From Pseudomonas sp. JM0905a (GTDB lineage: Bacteria > Pseudomonadota > Gammaproteobacteria > Pseudomonadales > Pseudomonadaceae), in NCBI RefSeq assembly GCF_014700075.1, contig NZ_JACXBU010000010.1, positions 62,001-126,000 of the forward strand: DNA of 64,000 bases, in the 5' to 3' direction. Under the pieces are notes generated by a model. It was not told the origin of the DNA and made no database searches. It saw nothing but the letters and a program-made list of their open reading frames with translations. Shown here piece by piece: positions 16,401 to 24,883 of the stretch (positions are counted from its first letter, which is position 1; each line of letters opens with the position of its first letter). Both the position numbers and the translations under genes were made by a program.

Positions 16401-17144
16401 TCAGCGTCCGCCTGCACCGCTTCGCGAGCGGTCGGAGCTTTCCACCAGTACCGCTTCAGCGAGCTGGTTGAGGCGTTGCCATAGGGCTGGGGAAATCTCC
16501 GTTCCATTTTCCAGGGCCTGTTGGCGGGCCAGGGTAAAGTCCGCCGGGGTGACGCAGCGTTCCTCCGAGGCGGCTCCAACCTCCAGTTCCGGTTTCGGGT
16601 AGACGGCCGTGCCCAGGTCGAGCGTCAGCGACTGCCGGTTCGCCTGGGGAAGATGATCGGGAAGCCGGTATTCCCGGTAAGTCGGGTAAGCAGCGCCGGC
16701 TTCGATCCGGGCGACATGCCGGCGCATCGGGTCATGACCGTTATCCCAGCACGCCTGAGCCCACAACCCTTGCCGCGCGCAGTCCGCCAGTAGCTTGAGG
16801 ATGAACTTGCGGTTGTGGCAGTGCCGGATTTCCACGTGGAGCGAGCCTTGCTCCAGTGCCTGCACGCAAGCCAGTTCCAGCATTGTCGGCAAGCAGTTCA
16901 GGGCGCTGCGGCCATGGCACTCGGCGATCAGGTTGGCCGGTCCTTCAGCGACCAGTTCATTGGCCTGGCGGTCACGGTCGGCAACCAGGTCCAGCGCACG
17001 CTCGAGTTCGCCGAGACCATCTTCGCGGTGCAGTTGCAGCCAGCTGACCAGGGCGGCGGCGTCCTCATAGTGCCCCGGCGTATAGCCCATACCCTCGAAG
17101 ACGCGTTTGAGCAGGGCGGTAAGTTCGTTGGCGGAAATCAGCAT
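16401..17144 (-). CDS. DUF3726 protein (Ldh2/malate dehydrogenase-like)
   Basis: 247 residues from ATG 17144, which shares a base with the preceding stop (TGATG). The N terminus ISANELTALLKRVFEGMGYTPGHYEDAAALVSWLQLHREDGLGEL resembles the N-terminal helices of Ldh2-type (YlbC/MdH) dehydrogenases, the feature I associate with DUF3726. The protein is shorter than true Ldh2 enzymes (~330-350 aa), so part of the NAD(P) domain may be lost. ECHGRSALNCLPTMLELA and CHNRKFILKLLADCARQGLWAQACWDNG are other notable blocks. No signal peptide. Coupled to the 574-residue gene upstream, so they likely act together. Reaction unknown; an imine or 2-oxo-acid reductase or a degenerate partner protein are both possible. 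Confidence 0.65.
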   Translation of the reverse strand: MLISANELTALLKRVFEGMGYTPGHYEDAAALVSWLQLHREDGLGELERALDLVADRDRQANELVAEGPANLIAECHGRSALNCLPTMLELACVQALEQGSLHVEIRHCHNRKFILKLLADCARQGLWAQACWDNGHDPMRRHVARIEAGAAYPTYREYRLPDHLPQANRQSLTLDLGTAVYPKPELEVGAASEERCVTPADFTLARQQALENGTEISPALWQRLNQLAEAVLVESSDRSRSGAGGR

Positions 17145-18868
17145 CAAGACTTCTCCTGGCTAGGGGCGAGCGGCAGGAACCAGTCATCGTCGAAGGGATG
17201 GCCGATGTCCTCCAGCAAGGGGGCGCCCTGGAACATGGTGTTGCGGACCCACAGACGTGAGCGTGGGTCGAACTTGCTCACCCCGAAGAACGACAGTTTG
17301 CAACGCAGCAGGTGCATCGGCAGTACGTCGCGATCCAGCAGATTGGCGCGGATCTCGCCGTAATGGGTCAGTGCCATCCCTTGAATGCGGCGGACAATGC
17401 CGCGCTGCTCCGGGTGGCGCAGCAGGAAGCGCGCAACCGTGTGCTGCGGGTTCTCGGCCAGGTACTCGGTGAGCCGCTGATAGCACTGCTGCACCAGGTA
17501 GCCGATGCCAAGGGGCATCTGCTTTTCCCGCCCCTCATCGAGGCTGCAGCTGCCGAGTCGCGGCTCCTGCTTTTCTTCGGAGCGGTACCAGAAGGTTTCC
17601 TGGGCGCCGTCTGCGTTGAAATCGATAGCCAGGGCCCAGTCATAACTCGCCTCGATCAACGCTTTCAGGCGGCTGACGGGCATTTCCGGATTCAATTCGA
17701 GCTGCTCGGGCAGGGCGAGCCGGTCCTCAAGTTCGTCCACCAACTCAGGGTGCAGTTCCAGCAGGATGCAGTTGATCAGTTCCTGGCCCTGCAGACTGGC
17801 ATGGCGCTGTGCCCAGTCCAGAAGAGGCTGCCAGCTTTGCAGCGGATGCTGGTCCAGGCGCTCGTGCAGCGCTTGCAGGTCTGCCAGCACGCGTTGGTTG
17901 TTACCGGTCTGCCATTCATCTTCGGTGAAGGTTTCCTCGAGATGGCGAATGGCGCGGTCCACCAGCTGTGGCAGGCGATCCAGCTTTTCGGGAGCCACCG
18001 GGGCCGACGCAAGGATGCGCGCCAGGGCCAGTTCACGCATTTCGATCCAGCGGCTGATCAGTTGCGGGTGATTGATCAGGTAGGGGGCCATGCCCAGGCC
18101 GGTGGAATTGCCGATGCCGAAGTAGCGCTTGAGTCTCGGTTCCAGCGTCACGGCAGTGGCCGGTGAGCGGCGTTGGGCGATGTACTCGGCTTGCTGCAGG
18201 CTGAAATTGCGCAGCATGAAACAGGTGAACATCTCCGCGGCGAAGGGCCGGGCGAAGTCCGGGTGCTTGCGGCTGACCTTCTCCCAGTCAGCCATGCCCA
18301 GCTTGCCGCTGCCGTAGACCGCCGTTGTCCGATAGAGGTAGCCGACCCGCGCGATCTGGGCGACGTCTGGCTGCCGGCCACCAGCAAGGGCATCCACCAC
18401 GCTGTCGAAGTTGCGCACGCTGCGGTTGGCGCGGGACAGCACCATCACTTTGGCGTCGAGACGCCCGGCTTCCTGTAGCGGCACGTTGCGCCGCAGGTAG
18501 TCGACATAGGCGTCCTCGACCTCTCCCTCGCAGAGCGCCATGGTCAGGTCCCACTCGCTGGCGATGACCCGGTCGTTGCGCTTTTCCGGCGCCAGGTATT
18601 GAGAGAAGAGTACGAAACTGAACAGGTCGCTGCGGGTACGAATCCTATAGATCACCGTGCCGTAGCCATCAGCGTCCAGGTCGAAGCGCTGCGCGTCGAT
18701 CTGCCAACGCTCGCGCATGATCCGGCGGACCAGGCTGCGCATGAAGCTCAAACGGCTCTGGTGCAGGCTGCCCAGACGTTCCAGGTCCATGACCAGGCTG
18801 GCGGGGCGCATAGGCAGGGACTCGGCCTCGGGCAGACCGGAATCCAGGATTGAAGGGGTGCTCATCAT
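17144..18868 (-). CDS. Conserved protein of unknown function (574 aa), partner of DUF3726
   Basis: 574 residues, soluble, highly charged and probably mostly helical, with no signal peptide, P-loop, Rossmann GxGxxG or Cys cluster. Blocks that look conserved: YLYRTTAVYGSGKLGMADW (~195-213), FAAEMFTCFMLRNFSLQQAEY, RYFGIGNSTGLGMAPYLINHP (~268-288) and WVRNTMFQGAPLLEDIGHPFDDDWF near the C terminus. GSGKLG and GNSTGLGMAP are glycine-rich turns of the kind that bind a ligand or cofactor, but I recognise no family. ATG 18868 follows GAGGG. Translationally coupled to the DUF3726 gene. It faces, across the LysR gene, an ALDH-dipeptidase-BCCT-RidA operon, so a catabolic role is inferred. Confidence 0.7.
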   Translation of the reverse strand: MMSTPSILDSGLPEAESLPMRPASLVMDLERLGSLHQSRLSFMRSLVRRIMRERWQIDAQRFDLDADGYGTVIYRIRTRSDLFSFVLFSQYLAPEKRNDRVIASEWDLTMALCEGEVEDAYVDYLRRNVPLQEAGRLDAKVMVLSRANRSVRNFDSVVDALAGGRQPDVAQIARVGYLYRTTAVYGSGKLGMADWEKVSRKHPDFARPFAAEMFTCFMLRNFSLQQAEYIAQRRSPATAVTLEPRLKRYFGIGNSTGLGMAPYLINHPQLISRWIEMRELALARILASAPVAPEKLDRLPQLVDRAIRHLEETFTEDEWQTGNNQRVLADLQALHERLDQHPLQSWQPLLDWAQRHASLQGQELINCILLELHPELVDELEDRLALPEQLELNPEMPVSRLKALIEASYDWALAIDFNADGAQETFWYRSEEKQEPRLGSCSLDEGREKQMPLGIGYLVQQCYQRLTEYLAENPQHTVARFLLRHPEQRGIVRRIQGMALTHYGEIRANLLDRDVLPMHLLRCKLSFFGVSKFDPRSRLWVRNTMFQGAPLLEDIGHPFDDDWFLPLAPSQEKS

Positions 18869-19037
18869 TGGGCCCTCAACTGGCGTGCACCGCGTACCCG
18901 ATGCCCGGTGGCGACTGGGAGGCGGCTTGTTATTGATCTGCCGCCGATGGTGGGACAGCAGGCTGTCCCGAGCAATTCAGATCGCCCTATCGGTTGATAA
19001 GGAAGCCTTATTCAATTGGTCGGGTCGATCAGAAGGA

Positions 19038-19943
19038 CTATCGCCAATCATCCGGCTCGAGTTCGTTATCGCGCAGGATGAATTCGAACAGGGCCTGGGC
19101 CGCCACGGGCAGCGAACGGTTGGCCAGGCGGACGATGCCGATGTCGCGGGTCACCAGCGGGTCCGCCAGGGGAATGAAGCGCAACTGGCCGGCTTCGGCG
19201 GGGAAGGCGAAGCGGGGCAGGGTGGTGATGCCCATGCCGGCCTCGATCATCGCCAGCAGCGAAATCATGTTGGAAATATAGAACTGCGAATCGGCCACCA
19301 GCTCCTCGGCGCTGGTACCGGCCAGCAGGCGGGAGGTGCCGTTGGCGATCAGGCGCTCGCCGCGCAATTGCTGCCAGCCGATCTGCTCCTCGGATGCCAG
19401 CGGGTGGGCCTGGTGGCAGACCACACCGATGCTGTCTTCCCAGATGGGAATGAAGCGGATGTCGCTTTCCGGTTCCCAGAGGCTGGAGATGCCGAAATCC
19501 ACCTGCTGGTTCTCCACCATGGTCAGCACCGCTTCGGAGTTGTCATCGAACAGGCTGACGTGCAGGTCAGTGGCGTCGCCTATGAAGCGCGTGAGGATGT
19601 CGGGCAGCAGGCGGCTGGCAATGGAGGGCACCGAGGCGATGCGCAGGTGTCCCGATTTGTACTGGGCGATCAGGCTCATGTCGCGCACCACGCGATCATG
19701 GTGATCGATCAATTCCTTGGCGTAGGCGAGGAACTGCAAGCCGAAGGGCGTCAGCTCGGGCTTGGTGACGCGTGCGTTGCGCTTCTCGAAAAGGGCCTGG
19801 CCCAGCTTGCCCTCCAGGTCGCGAATGGATAGCGAAATGGCCGGCTGGGTGCGGTGCGCACGCTCGGCTGCCGCATGGAAACCCTGAAGCTCCGCAACCC
19901 AGACGAAGTGGCGCAGTTGCACGACTTTCAGGTCGGGCAGCAT
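19038..19943 (-). CDS. LysR-family transcriptional regulator
   Basis: 301 residues, standard LTTR layout: N-terminal winged HTH (LRHFVWVAELQGFHAAAERAHRTQPAISLSIRDLEGKLGQALFEK, ~10-55), linker helix and a periplasmic-binding-protein-like effector domain. Divergent from the aldehyde dehydrogenase gene with a 93-bp gap, the classic position for a regulator of that operon and of itself. It is also on the same strand as, and upstream of, the 574-aa/DUF3726 pair (169 bp gap), so it may be co-transcribed with them. Confidence 0.93.
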   Translation of the reverse strand: MLPDLKVVQLRHFVWVAELQGFHAAAERAHRTQPAISLSIRDLEGKLGQALFEKRNARVTKPELTPFGLQFLAYAKELIDHHDRVVRDMSLIAQYKSGHLRIASVPSIASRLLPDILTRFIGDATDLHVSLFDDNSEAVLTMVENQQVDFGISSLWEPESDIRFIPIWEDSIGVVCHQAHPLASEEQIGWQQLRGERLIANGTSRLLAGTSAEELVADSQFYISNMISLLAMIEAGMGITTLPRFAFPAEAGQLRFIPLADPLVTRDIGIVRLANRSLPVAAQALFEFILRDNELEPDDWR

Positions 19944-19973
19944 GGTAAGTTTTCCTTATCAAGTAATATTCAC

Positions 19974-19987
19974 AACTAATTTTAGTT
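19974..19987. promoter_or_regulatory. Candidate LysR operator
   Basis: Inverted repeat AACTA-N4-TAGTT at the centre of the 93-bp divergent region, within an AT-rich stretch (19950-19990) unlike the surrounding GC-rich DNA. Position and symmetry fit a LysR-type site; the assignment to the adjacent regulator is inferred. Confidence 0.4.
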
Positions 19988-20036
19988 TATCTGAGGTGGC
20001 ACCTACCATGCGCTCAAAGCGAGAACGGAGGTGCAC

Positions 20037-21479
20037 ATGCCCAGCAAGATCTTCAGCAACTACATCGACGGCGCCTGGGTAGAAGGCGGCTCGAGTATTG
20101 CAAACCGAAGCCCCGCGAACGTCGAGGACGTTGTGGGCCATTACACCCAGGCCGCCGCCCGCCAGGTGGACCAGGCGATCGCCGCTGCCACGGCAGCCCA
20201 GGTCATCTGGGCGCGCAGCGGGTTGGAGGAGCGCTATCAGGTGCTCATGGCCATCGGCAACGAGCTGATCGCCCGCAAGGCCGAACTGGGCGAGCAGCTG
20301 TCCCGGGAAGAGGGCAAGACCCTGGCCGAAGGCGTCGGCGAGGTCTATCGCTCCGGTCAGTTCTTCCACTATTACGCCGCCGAGGTCCTGCGGCAGATGG
20401 GCGAGACGGCGGACTCGGTGCGCCCCGGCGTGGAAATCGAGGTGCGCCGCGAACCGGTCGGCGTGGTCGCCATCATCACCCCCTGGAACTTCCCGATGGC
20501 CACCGCCGCCTGGAAAATCGCCCCGGCTCTGGCATTCGGCAATGCGGTGGTGTTCAAACCCGCCAATGCCGTGCCGGCGAGCGCTTGGGCGCTGACCGAA
20601 ATCGTCGCCCGCCAGGCCCTGCCGGCTGGCACCTTCAACCTGGTCATGGGCAGCGGTGCCGAGGTTGGCGAACGCCTGATCCACTCCACCGGCATCAATG
20701 CCCTGAGCTTCACCGGCTCGGTGGAAACCGGGCGCCGGGTCGCCGCCGCTACGGCCGCCAATTTCGTGCGCTGCCAGCTGGAAATGGGCAGCAAGAACGC
20801 TCTGGTCGTGCTCGACGACGCGGACTTGCCGCTGGCGGTGGAGTGCGCGGTGAATGGAGCCTTCTTCGGCACCGGGCAGAAGTGCACCGCGTCGTCCCGC
20901 CTGATCGTGACCGAGGGCATCCATGACCGCTTTGTCGAAGCGCTGGTGGAGCGTATCGGTCAGCTGAAAGTAGGGCACCCGCTGCGCGAAGGCGTTCAGA
21001 TCGGTCCGGTGATCGACGAACGTCAGCTGGCGCAGAACCTTCGCTATATCGAAGACGCCAAGGCCGAAGGCGCCCGCCTGGTTTGTGGTGGCGAGCGCAT
21101 CGAGGAGGAGCACGAAGGCTTCTACATGCGTCCGGCGCTGTTCGTCGACACCCGCAACGACATGCGCATCAACCGTGACGAAGTCTTCGGCCCGATCGCC
21201 TGCGTCATCAAGGCGCGGGATTACGAGGAGGCGCTGGCCATCCTCAACGACACCCGCTTCGGGCTGACCGCCGGAATCATGACCCAGTCGCTGAAACACG
21301 CCAGCGACTTCAAGCGTCGCGCCAACACCGGCTGCGTGATGGTCAACCTGCCTACCGCCGGCACCGACTACCACGTGCCTTTCGGCGGCCGCAAGGATTC
21401 CAGCTTCGGCCCCCGCGAGCAGGGGCAGTACGCCCGCGATTTCTACACGGTGGTCAAGACCGTCTATGTGCGTCCCTGA
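20037..21479 (+). CDS. NAD(P)-dependent aldehyde dehydrogenase (KGSADH-like)
   Basis: 480 residues; ATG 20037 with GGAGGTG just before it, preferred to GTG 20031. Full ALDH signature: VAIITPWNFPMATAAWKIAPALAFGNAVVFKPAN (cofactor, ~148-182), FTGSVETG (~226), catalytic Glu in LEMGSKN (~252) and catalytic Cys in GTGQKCTASS (~286). The FFHYYAAEVLRQMGET stretch resembles alpha-ketoglutaric semialdehyde dehydrogenases, but substrate assignment by eye is weak. First gene of the operon with the M19 dipeptidase (13 bp), BCCT transporter and RidA protein. Confidence 0.85.
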   Translation: MPSKIFSNYIDGAWVEGGSSIANRSPANVEDVVGHYTQAAARQVDQAIAAATAAQVIWARSGLEERYQVLMAIGNELIARKAELGEQLSREEGKTLAEGVGEVYRSGQFFHYYAAEVLRQMGETADSVRPGVEIEVRREPVGVVAIITPWNFPMATAAWKIAPALAFGNAVVFKPANAVPASAWALTEIVARQALPAGTFNLVMGSGAEVGERLIHSTGINALSFTGSVETGRRVAAATAANFVRCQLEMGSKNALVVLDDADLPLAVECAVNGAFFGTGQKCTASSRLIVTEGIHDRFVEALVERIGQLKVGHPLREGVQIGPVIDERQLAQNLRYIEDAKAEGARLVCGGERIEEEHEGFYMRPALFVDTRNDMRINRDEVFGPIACVIKARDYEEALAILNDTRFGLTAGIMTQSLKHASDFKRRANTGCVMVNLPTAGTDYHVPFGGRKDSSFGPREQGQYARDFYTVVKTVYVRP

Positions 21480-21492
21480 GGGAGAGAGCGCC

Positions 21493-22479
21493 ATGCAAGA
21501 GCTTCTGATGATCGACGGCCTGCAGTACTCCAACTGGAGCCCCGAGCTGTTCAGGCAGATGCGCGAGGGCGGACTGAGTGCCGTCCACGCCACCATCGCC
21601 TACCACGAGACCGCGCGTGAGACGTTGTCGCGCATCGGCGAGTGGAATCGCCGTTTCGAGGCCTTCCCGGAGCTGATCCGCCCCGTGCGGCAGGCCTCGG
21701 ACATCCGTCTGGCACAGCAGGAGGGGCGAGTCGGGATCTTCTTCGGCTTCCAGAACTGCTCGCCCATCGAGGACGACATCGACCTGGTGGAAGTGTTCCG
21801 CCAGCTCGGGGTCTTCATCATGCAGCTGACCTACAACAACCAGAGCCTGCTGGCCTCGGGCTGTTACGAGCGCGAAGACAACGGCATCAGCCGCTTCGGT
21901 CGACAGGTGATCGAGGAGATGAACCGCGTCGGCATGCTCATCGACATGTCCCACAGCGCCGAGCGCAGCACCCTGGAGGCCATCGAGCTGTCGAGCCGGC
22001 CGGTCATCATCTCCCACGCCAACCCCACCAGCTTCCACGCGGCCAAGCGCAACAAGTCCGACGCGGTACTGCGCGGCATTGCCGAATCGGGAGGCCTGCT
22101 CGGCTTCAGCACCTATCCGTTCCACCTTCGCGGTGGCTCGCAGTGCCAGCTGAGCGAGTTCTGCGACATGGTCGCCCGCACTGCGGACCTGATGGGCATC
22201 GACCATATCGGCATCGGCACCGACCTCTGCCAACAGCAGCCGGTGCAGGTGCTGGAGTGGATGCGCAATGGCCGCTGGAGCAAGGCCAAGGATTACGGCG
22301 AAGGCTCGGCGGACAACGCCGACTGGCCGGCGCCGCTGCATTGGTTCCGTGACAGCCGCGATTTCCCCGTCATCGCCCAGGGCCTGCGCGAACGCGGCTT
22401 CGCCGAGGACGAGGTGCGCAAGATCATGGGCCTGAACTGGCTCGACCTGCTGGAGCGCGGTACCGCGCCGCGACAGTAA
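21493..22479 (+). CDS. Membrane-dipeptidase-like zinc hydrolase (peptidase M19)
   Basis: 328 residues from ATG 21493 (GGGAGAG upstream; an in-frame ATG inside the ALDH end at 21466 is rejected). M19 features: IDGLQYSNW at the start, where renal dipeptidase has a DGHND-like metal motif that here seems altered; GIFFGFQNCSPI; MLIDMSHSAE (~149-158); VIISHANPTSFH (~169-180); and DHIGIGTDL (~228-236). Cytosolic, no signal. The family hydrolyses dipeptides with a D-residue or dehydropeptides, and relatives occur in betaine-catabolism loci. The altered first metal motif means the reaction may differ. Second gene of the operon. Confidence 0.85.
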   Translation: MQELLMIDGLQYSNWSPELFRQMREGGLSAVHATIAYHETARETLSRIGEWNRRFEAFPELIRPVRQASDIRLAQQEGRVGIFFGFQNCSPIEDDIDLVEVFRQLGVFIMQLTYNNQSLLASGCYEREDNGISRFGRQVIEEMNRVGMLIDMSHSAERSTLEAIELSSRPVIISHANPTSFHAAKRNKSDAVLRGIAESGGLLGFSTYPFHLRGGSQCQLSEFCDMVARTADLMGIDHIGIGTDLCQQQPVQVLEWMRNGRWSKAKDYGEGSADNADWPAPLHWFRDSRDFPVIAQGLRERGFAEDEVRKIMGLNWLDLLERGTAPRQ

Positions 22480-22711
22480 CTCTCTGATTCCACCCCACGT
22501 GAGGACGCCATGAACAAGAACAAGAAAAGAGCCTCGACCACCTCCCTCTTCGGAGTTGGCCCGCGCCAGAACGCATATCCCCGACACCCCCTGCCTCCAG
22601 AGGGCAGGAGCGAAACCTCGCTACCGCGCTGACAGGCGCTTTCGCTCCGTTATCCCAACCCATGGTCATTTGCCCCGCAATGCGGGGACAGAACAACAAC
22701 CTGGAGGCATC

Positions 22712-24262
22712 ATGAAAGTGTTCCCGACCCAGACCGTAGGCAGCGCGCCGATGAAGCACCCGGCACTGCAAGGCATCGACTGGCCCTTGTTCATCATCAG
22801 CGGCGGCTTCCTGCTCAGTTTCCTGGTGGCGGCGCTGGTAGACATCGACGCGGTGTCGGCACTGGTCAACACCCTGTTCGCCTGGTCGACGAAAGCCTTC
22901 GGGCTCTATTGGCAGTTGCTGATGCTGGCGACCTTCCTCGTCAGCCTTGGCATCTTCTTCAGCAAGAGCGGTCGCGTTCGCCTGGGCGGCGTCGACCGGC
23001 AGCCGGAAACCAGTACCTTCAACTGGATCGCCGTGATCATGTGCGCGCTCCTCGCCGGTGGTGGCGCCTTCTGGGCGGCCGCCGAGCCGCTGATGCATTT
23101 CGCCAGTCCGCCGCCGTTGTTCGGCGGTGTGCAGCCAAACAGCGAACATGCCGGCCACCTGGCCCTGGCCCAGTCGTTCGTGCACTGGGGCTTCCTGGCT
23201 TGGGCAGTGCTGGGCAGCCTGTTGGCGATCGTGCTGATGCACCTGCACTACGACAAGGGGTTGCCGCTGGCGCCGCGTACCCTGCTTTACCCGTTGCTGG
23301 GCGAGCGCGCGCTCAAGGGGCCGATCGGCAATCTCGCCGATGCCACGTCGATCATCGCGGTGGTCGCCGGCACCATCGGTCCGATCGGTTTCCTCGGGCT
23401 GCAGATCAGCAATGCGTTGAACGCCGTCTGGGGTGTGCCGAATGACCTGGTGACCCAGTCCATCACCATCATCCTGGTGACGGCCATGTACACCACGTCC
23501 TGCCTGGTCGGCCTGAACGGCATCCGCTTCGTCAGCGAGATCAACGTGTGGCTGATGATCGGCCTGGCGGCCTTCATGATCGTGGCCGGGCCGACGCTGT
23601 TCATCCTCTCGGGCTTCCCCGCGGCCTTCGGCCTGCAACTGGAATACTTCCTGCCGATGACGATGTATCGCGCCGATCCGAAGTGGCTCGACTGGTGGAC
23701 GGTCTTCTACTGGGGCTGGTTCATCGGTTACGCGCCGATGATGGGCCTGTACGTCGCCAAGATTTCCCGGGGCCGCAGCATCCGCCAGATCATCGGGACC
23801 CTGTCGATCATCGCGCCGCTGGTGACCATGTTCTGGTTCACCGTGGTTGGCGGCACCGGTATCGGCCTTGAACTGCAGACCCCCGGAATCGTCACCGGCC
23901 ACGGCACCCAACCCGAGGCCATGCTGCTGGGTGTCACCCAGAGCCTGCCGCTGGCGGGGCTGGTGTCCGCACTGTTCCTGTTCCTCAGCTTCATCTCGGT
24001 GGCCACCAATGGAGATGCCATGGCCTACACCGTCGCCTTGGCAATGTCCGCCAACGATGCGCCGAAGAAGTGGTTGAGGGCCTTCTGGTGCATAGGCATG
24101 GGACTGGCCGCAGTGGTCCTGATCACCATCGGCTCGGGCGGGGTCACGGCCCTGCAATCCTTCATCGTCATCACCGCCGTGCCGGTCTCCCTGTTGATCC
24201 TCCCGGCGCTCTGGAACGCTCCGCAGATCGCACGGCGACTGGCCGGGGAGCAGCAGGTCTAG
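22712..24262 (+). CDS. BCCT-family transporter (betaine/carnitine/choline type)
   Basis: 516 residues with about 12 hydrophobic segments. The BCCT signature GWFIGYAPMMGLYVAKISRGRSIRQI is at ~332-358, followed by the Trp/Phe-rich MFWFTVVGGTGIG. Start ATG 22712 has CTGGAGG upstream. Sodium- or proton-coupled uptake (or antiport, as in CaiT) of a quaternary ammonium or similar zwitterion is expected. The lack of long N- or C-terminal extensions suggests a catabolic rather than osmosensing role. The 232 bp between this gene and the dipeptidase contain only short frames. Confidence 0.92.
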   Translation: MKVFPTQTVGSAPMKHPALQGIDWPLFIISGGFLLSFLVAALVDIDAVSALVNTLFAWSTKAFGLYWQLLMLATFLVSLGIFFSKSGRVRLGGVDRQPETSTFNWIAVIMCALLAGGGAFWAAAEPLMHFASPPPLFGGVQPNSEHAGHLALAQSFVHWGFLAWAVLGSLLAIVLMHLHYDKGLPLAPRTLLYPLLGERALKGPIGNLADATSIIAVVAGTIGPIGFLGLQISNALNAVWGVPNDLVTQSITIILVTAMYTTSCLVGLNGIRFVSEINVWLMIGLAAFMIVAGPTLFILSGFPAAFGLQLEYFLPMTMYRADPKWLDWWTVFYWGWFIGYAPMMGLYVAKISRGRSIRQIIGTLSIIAPLVTMFWFTVVGGTGIGLELQTPGIVTGHGTQPEAMLLGVTQSLPLAGLVSALFLFLSFISVATNGDAMAYTVALAMSANDAPKKWLRAFWCIGMGLAAVVLITIGSGGVTALQSFIVITAVPVSLLILPALWNAPQIARRLAGEQQV

Positions 24263-24323
24263 TCCCTTGGGAGGGTGCGATGCCCATCGCCCCTCCTTTT
24301 TTCTTCCCATCCTGGAGAGTTCA

Positions 24324-24695
24324 ATGAAGCAGGCAGTCAGCACTCGCTTGTACCCGTCAAAGGCCCCGTTGGAGTGGGCTGTTATCGGTAATGGCACCTT
24401 GTACACGGCGCAGATACCCATCGACGTCGAGGGGCGTGTGGTGGACGGCGGCATCGAGGCCCAAACGCGCCAGACCCTCGACAACCTAAAGCACACCCTG
24501 GCGTGCGCGGGTCTCGGCCTGGAGGCGGTGACCCAGGTACTGATCTATGTCACCGACCGCAGCTACCTGGCGACCGTCAATGCGGTCTACGCCGAGTACT
24601 TCGTTGCCCCTTACCCGAACCGCGCCGCCATGGTGGTCGCCGGCCTGGCACGCGAAGAGATGCTCGTGGAACTGGTGGTCTACGCGGTGGCCTGA
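24324..24695 (+). CDS. RidA/YjgF family imine deaminase
   Basis: 123 residues from ATG 24324 with GGAGAG upstream. Rid-family trimer fold: NGTLYTAQIPID (~22-33), Q-x-LDNLKHTLACAGL, and PNRAAMVVAGLAREEMLVELVVYAVA at the C terminus, which holds the conserved Arg (~99) used for imine/carboxylate binding. Family members hydrolyse reactive 2-imino or enamine intermediates to keto acids and ammonia. Last gene of the operon. Its presence suggests the pathway makes an imine, for example from an amine dehydrogenation or deamination step. Confidence 0.88.
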   Translation: MKQAVSTRLYPSKAPLEWAVIGNGTLYTAQIPIDVEGRVVDGGIEAQTRQTLDNLKHTLACAGLGLEAVTQVLIYVTDRSYLATVNAVYAEYFVAPYPNRAAMVVAGLAREEMLVELVVYAVA

Positions 24696-24883
24696 CACCA
24701 GGCCACCCCTCGCATGCTGTCTGGCGATCCCGGACCGCATGTGCGGTGCTCCGCACCAACGCGCGAGCCCCGGCTCGCAGCGACTTCACTATGCTTGTCC
24801 AGGTGCAGGCGCCCATCCGTCACGAGCGGAGCGGCGCCTGCGCAATTGTTCGACCCTTGATCCAGCCCGCTTGGGAGCCTGAG

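Noticed and set aside
19959-21596. 545-codon minus-strand frame opposite the aldehyde dehydrogenase
   Set aside because: Shadow of the ALDH gene, which has full catalytic motifs and a ribosome site.
22424-24496. 690-codon open frame on the minus strand opposite the dipeptidase and BCCT genes
   Set aside because: Composition is His/Gln/Arg/Gly-rich shadow of GC-rich codons; the plus strand holds clear BCCT and M19 proteins with good ribosome sites.
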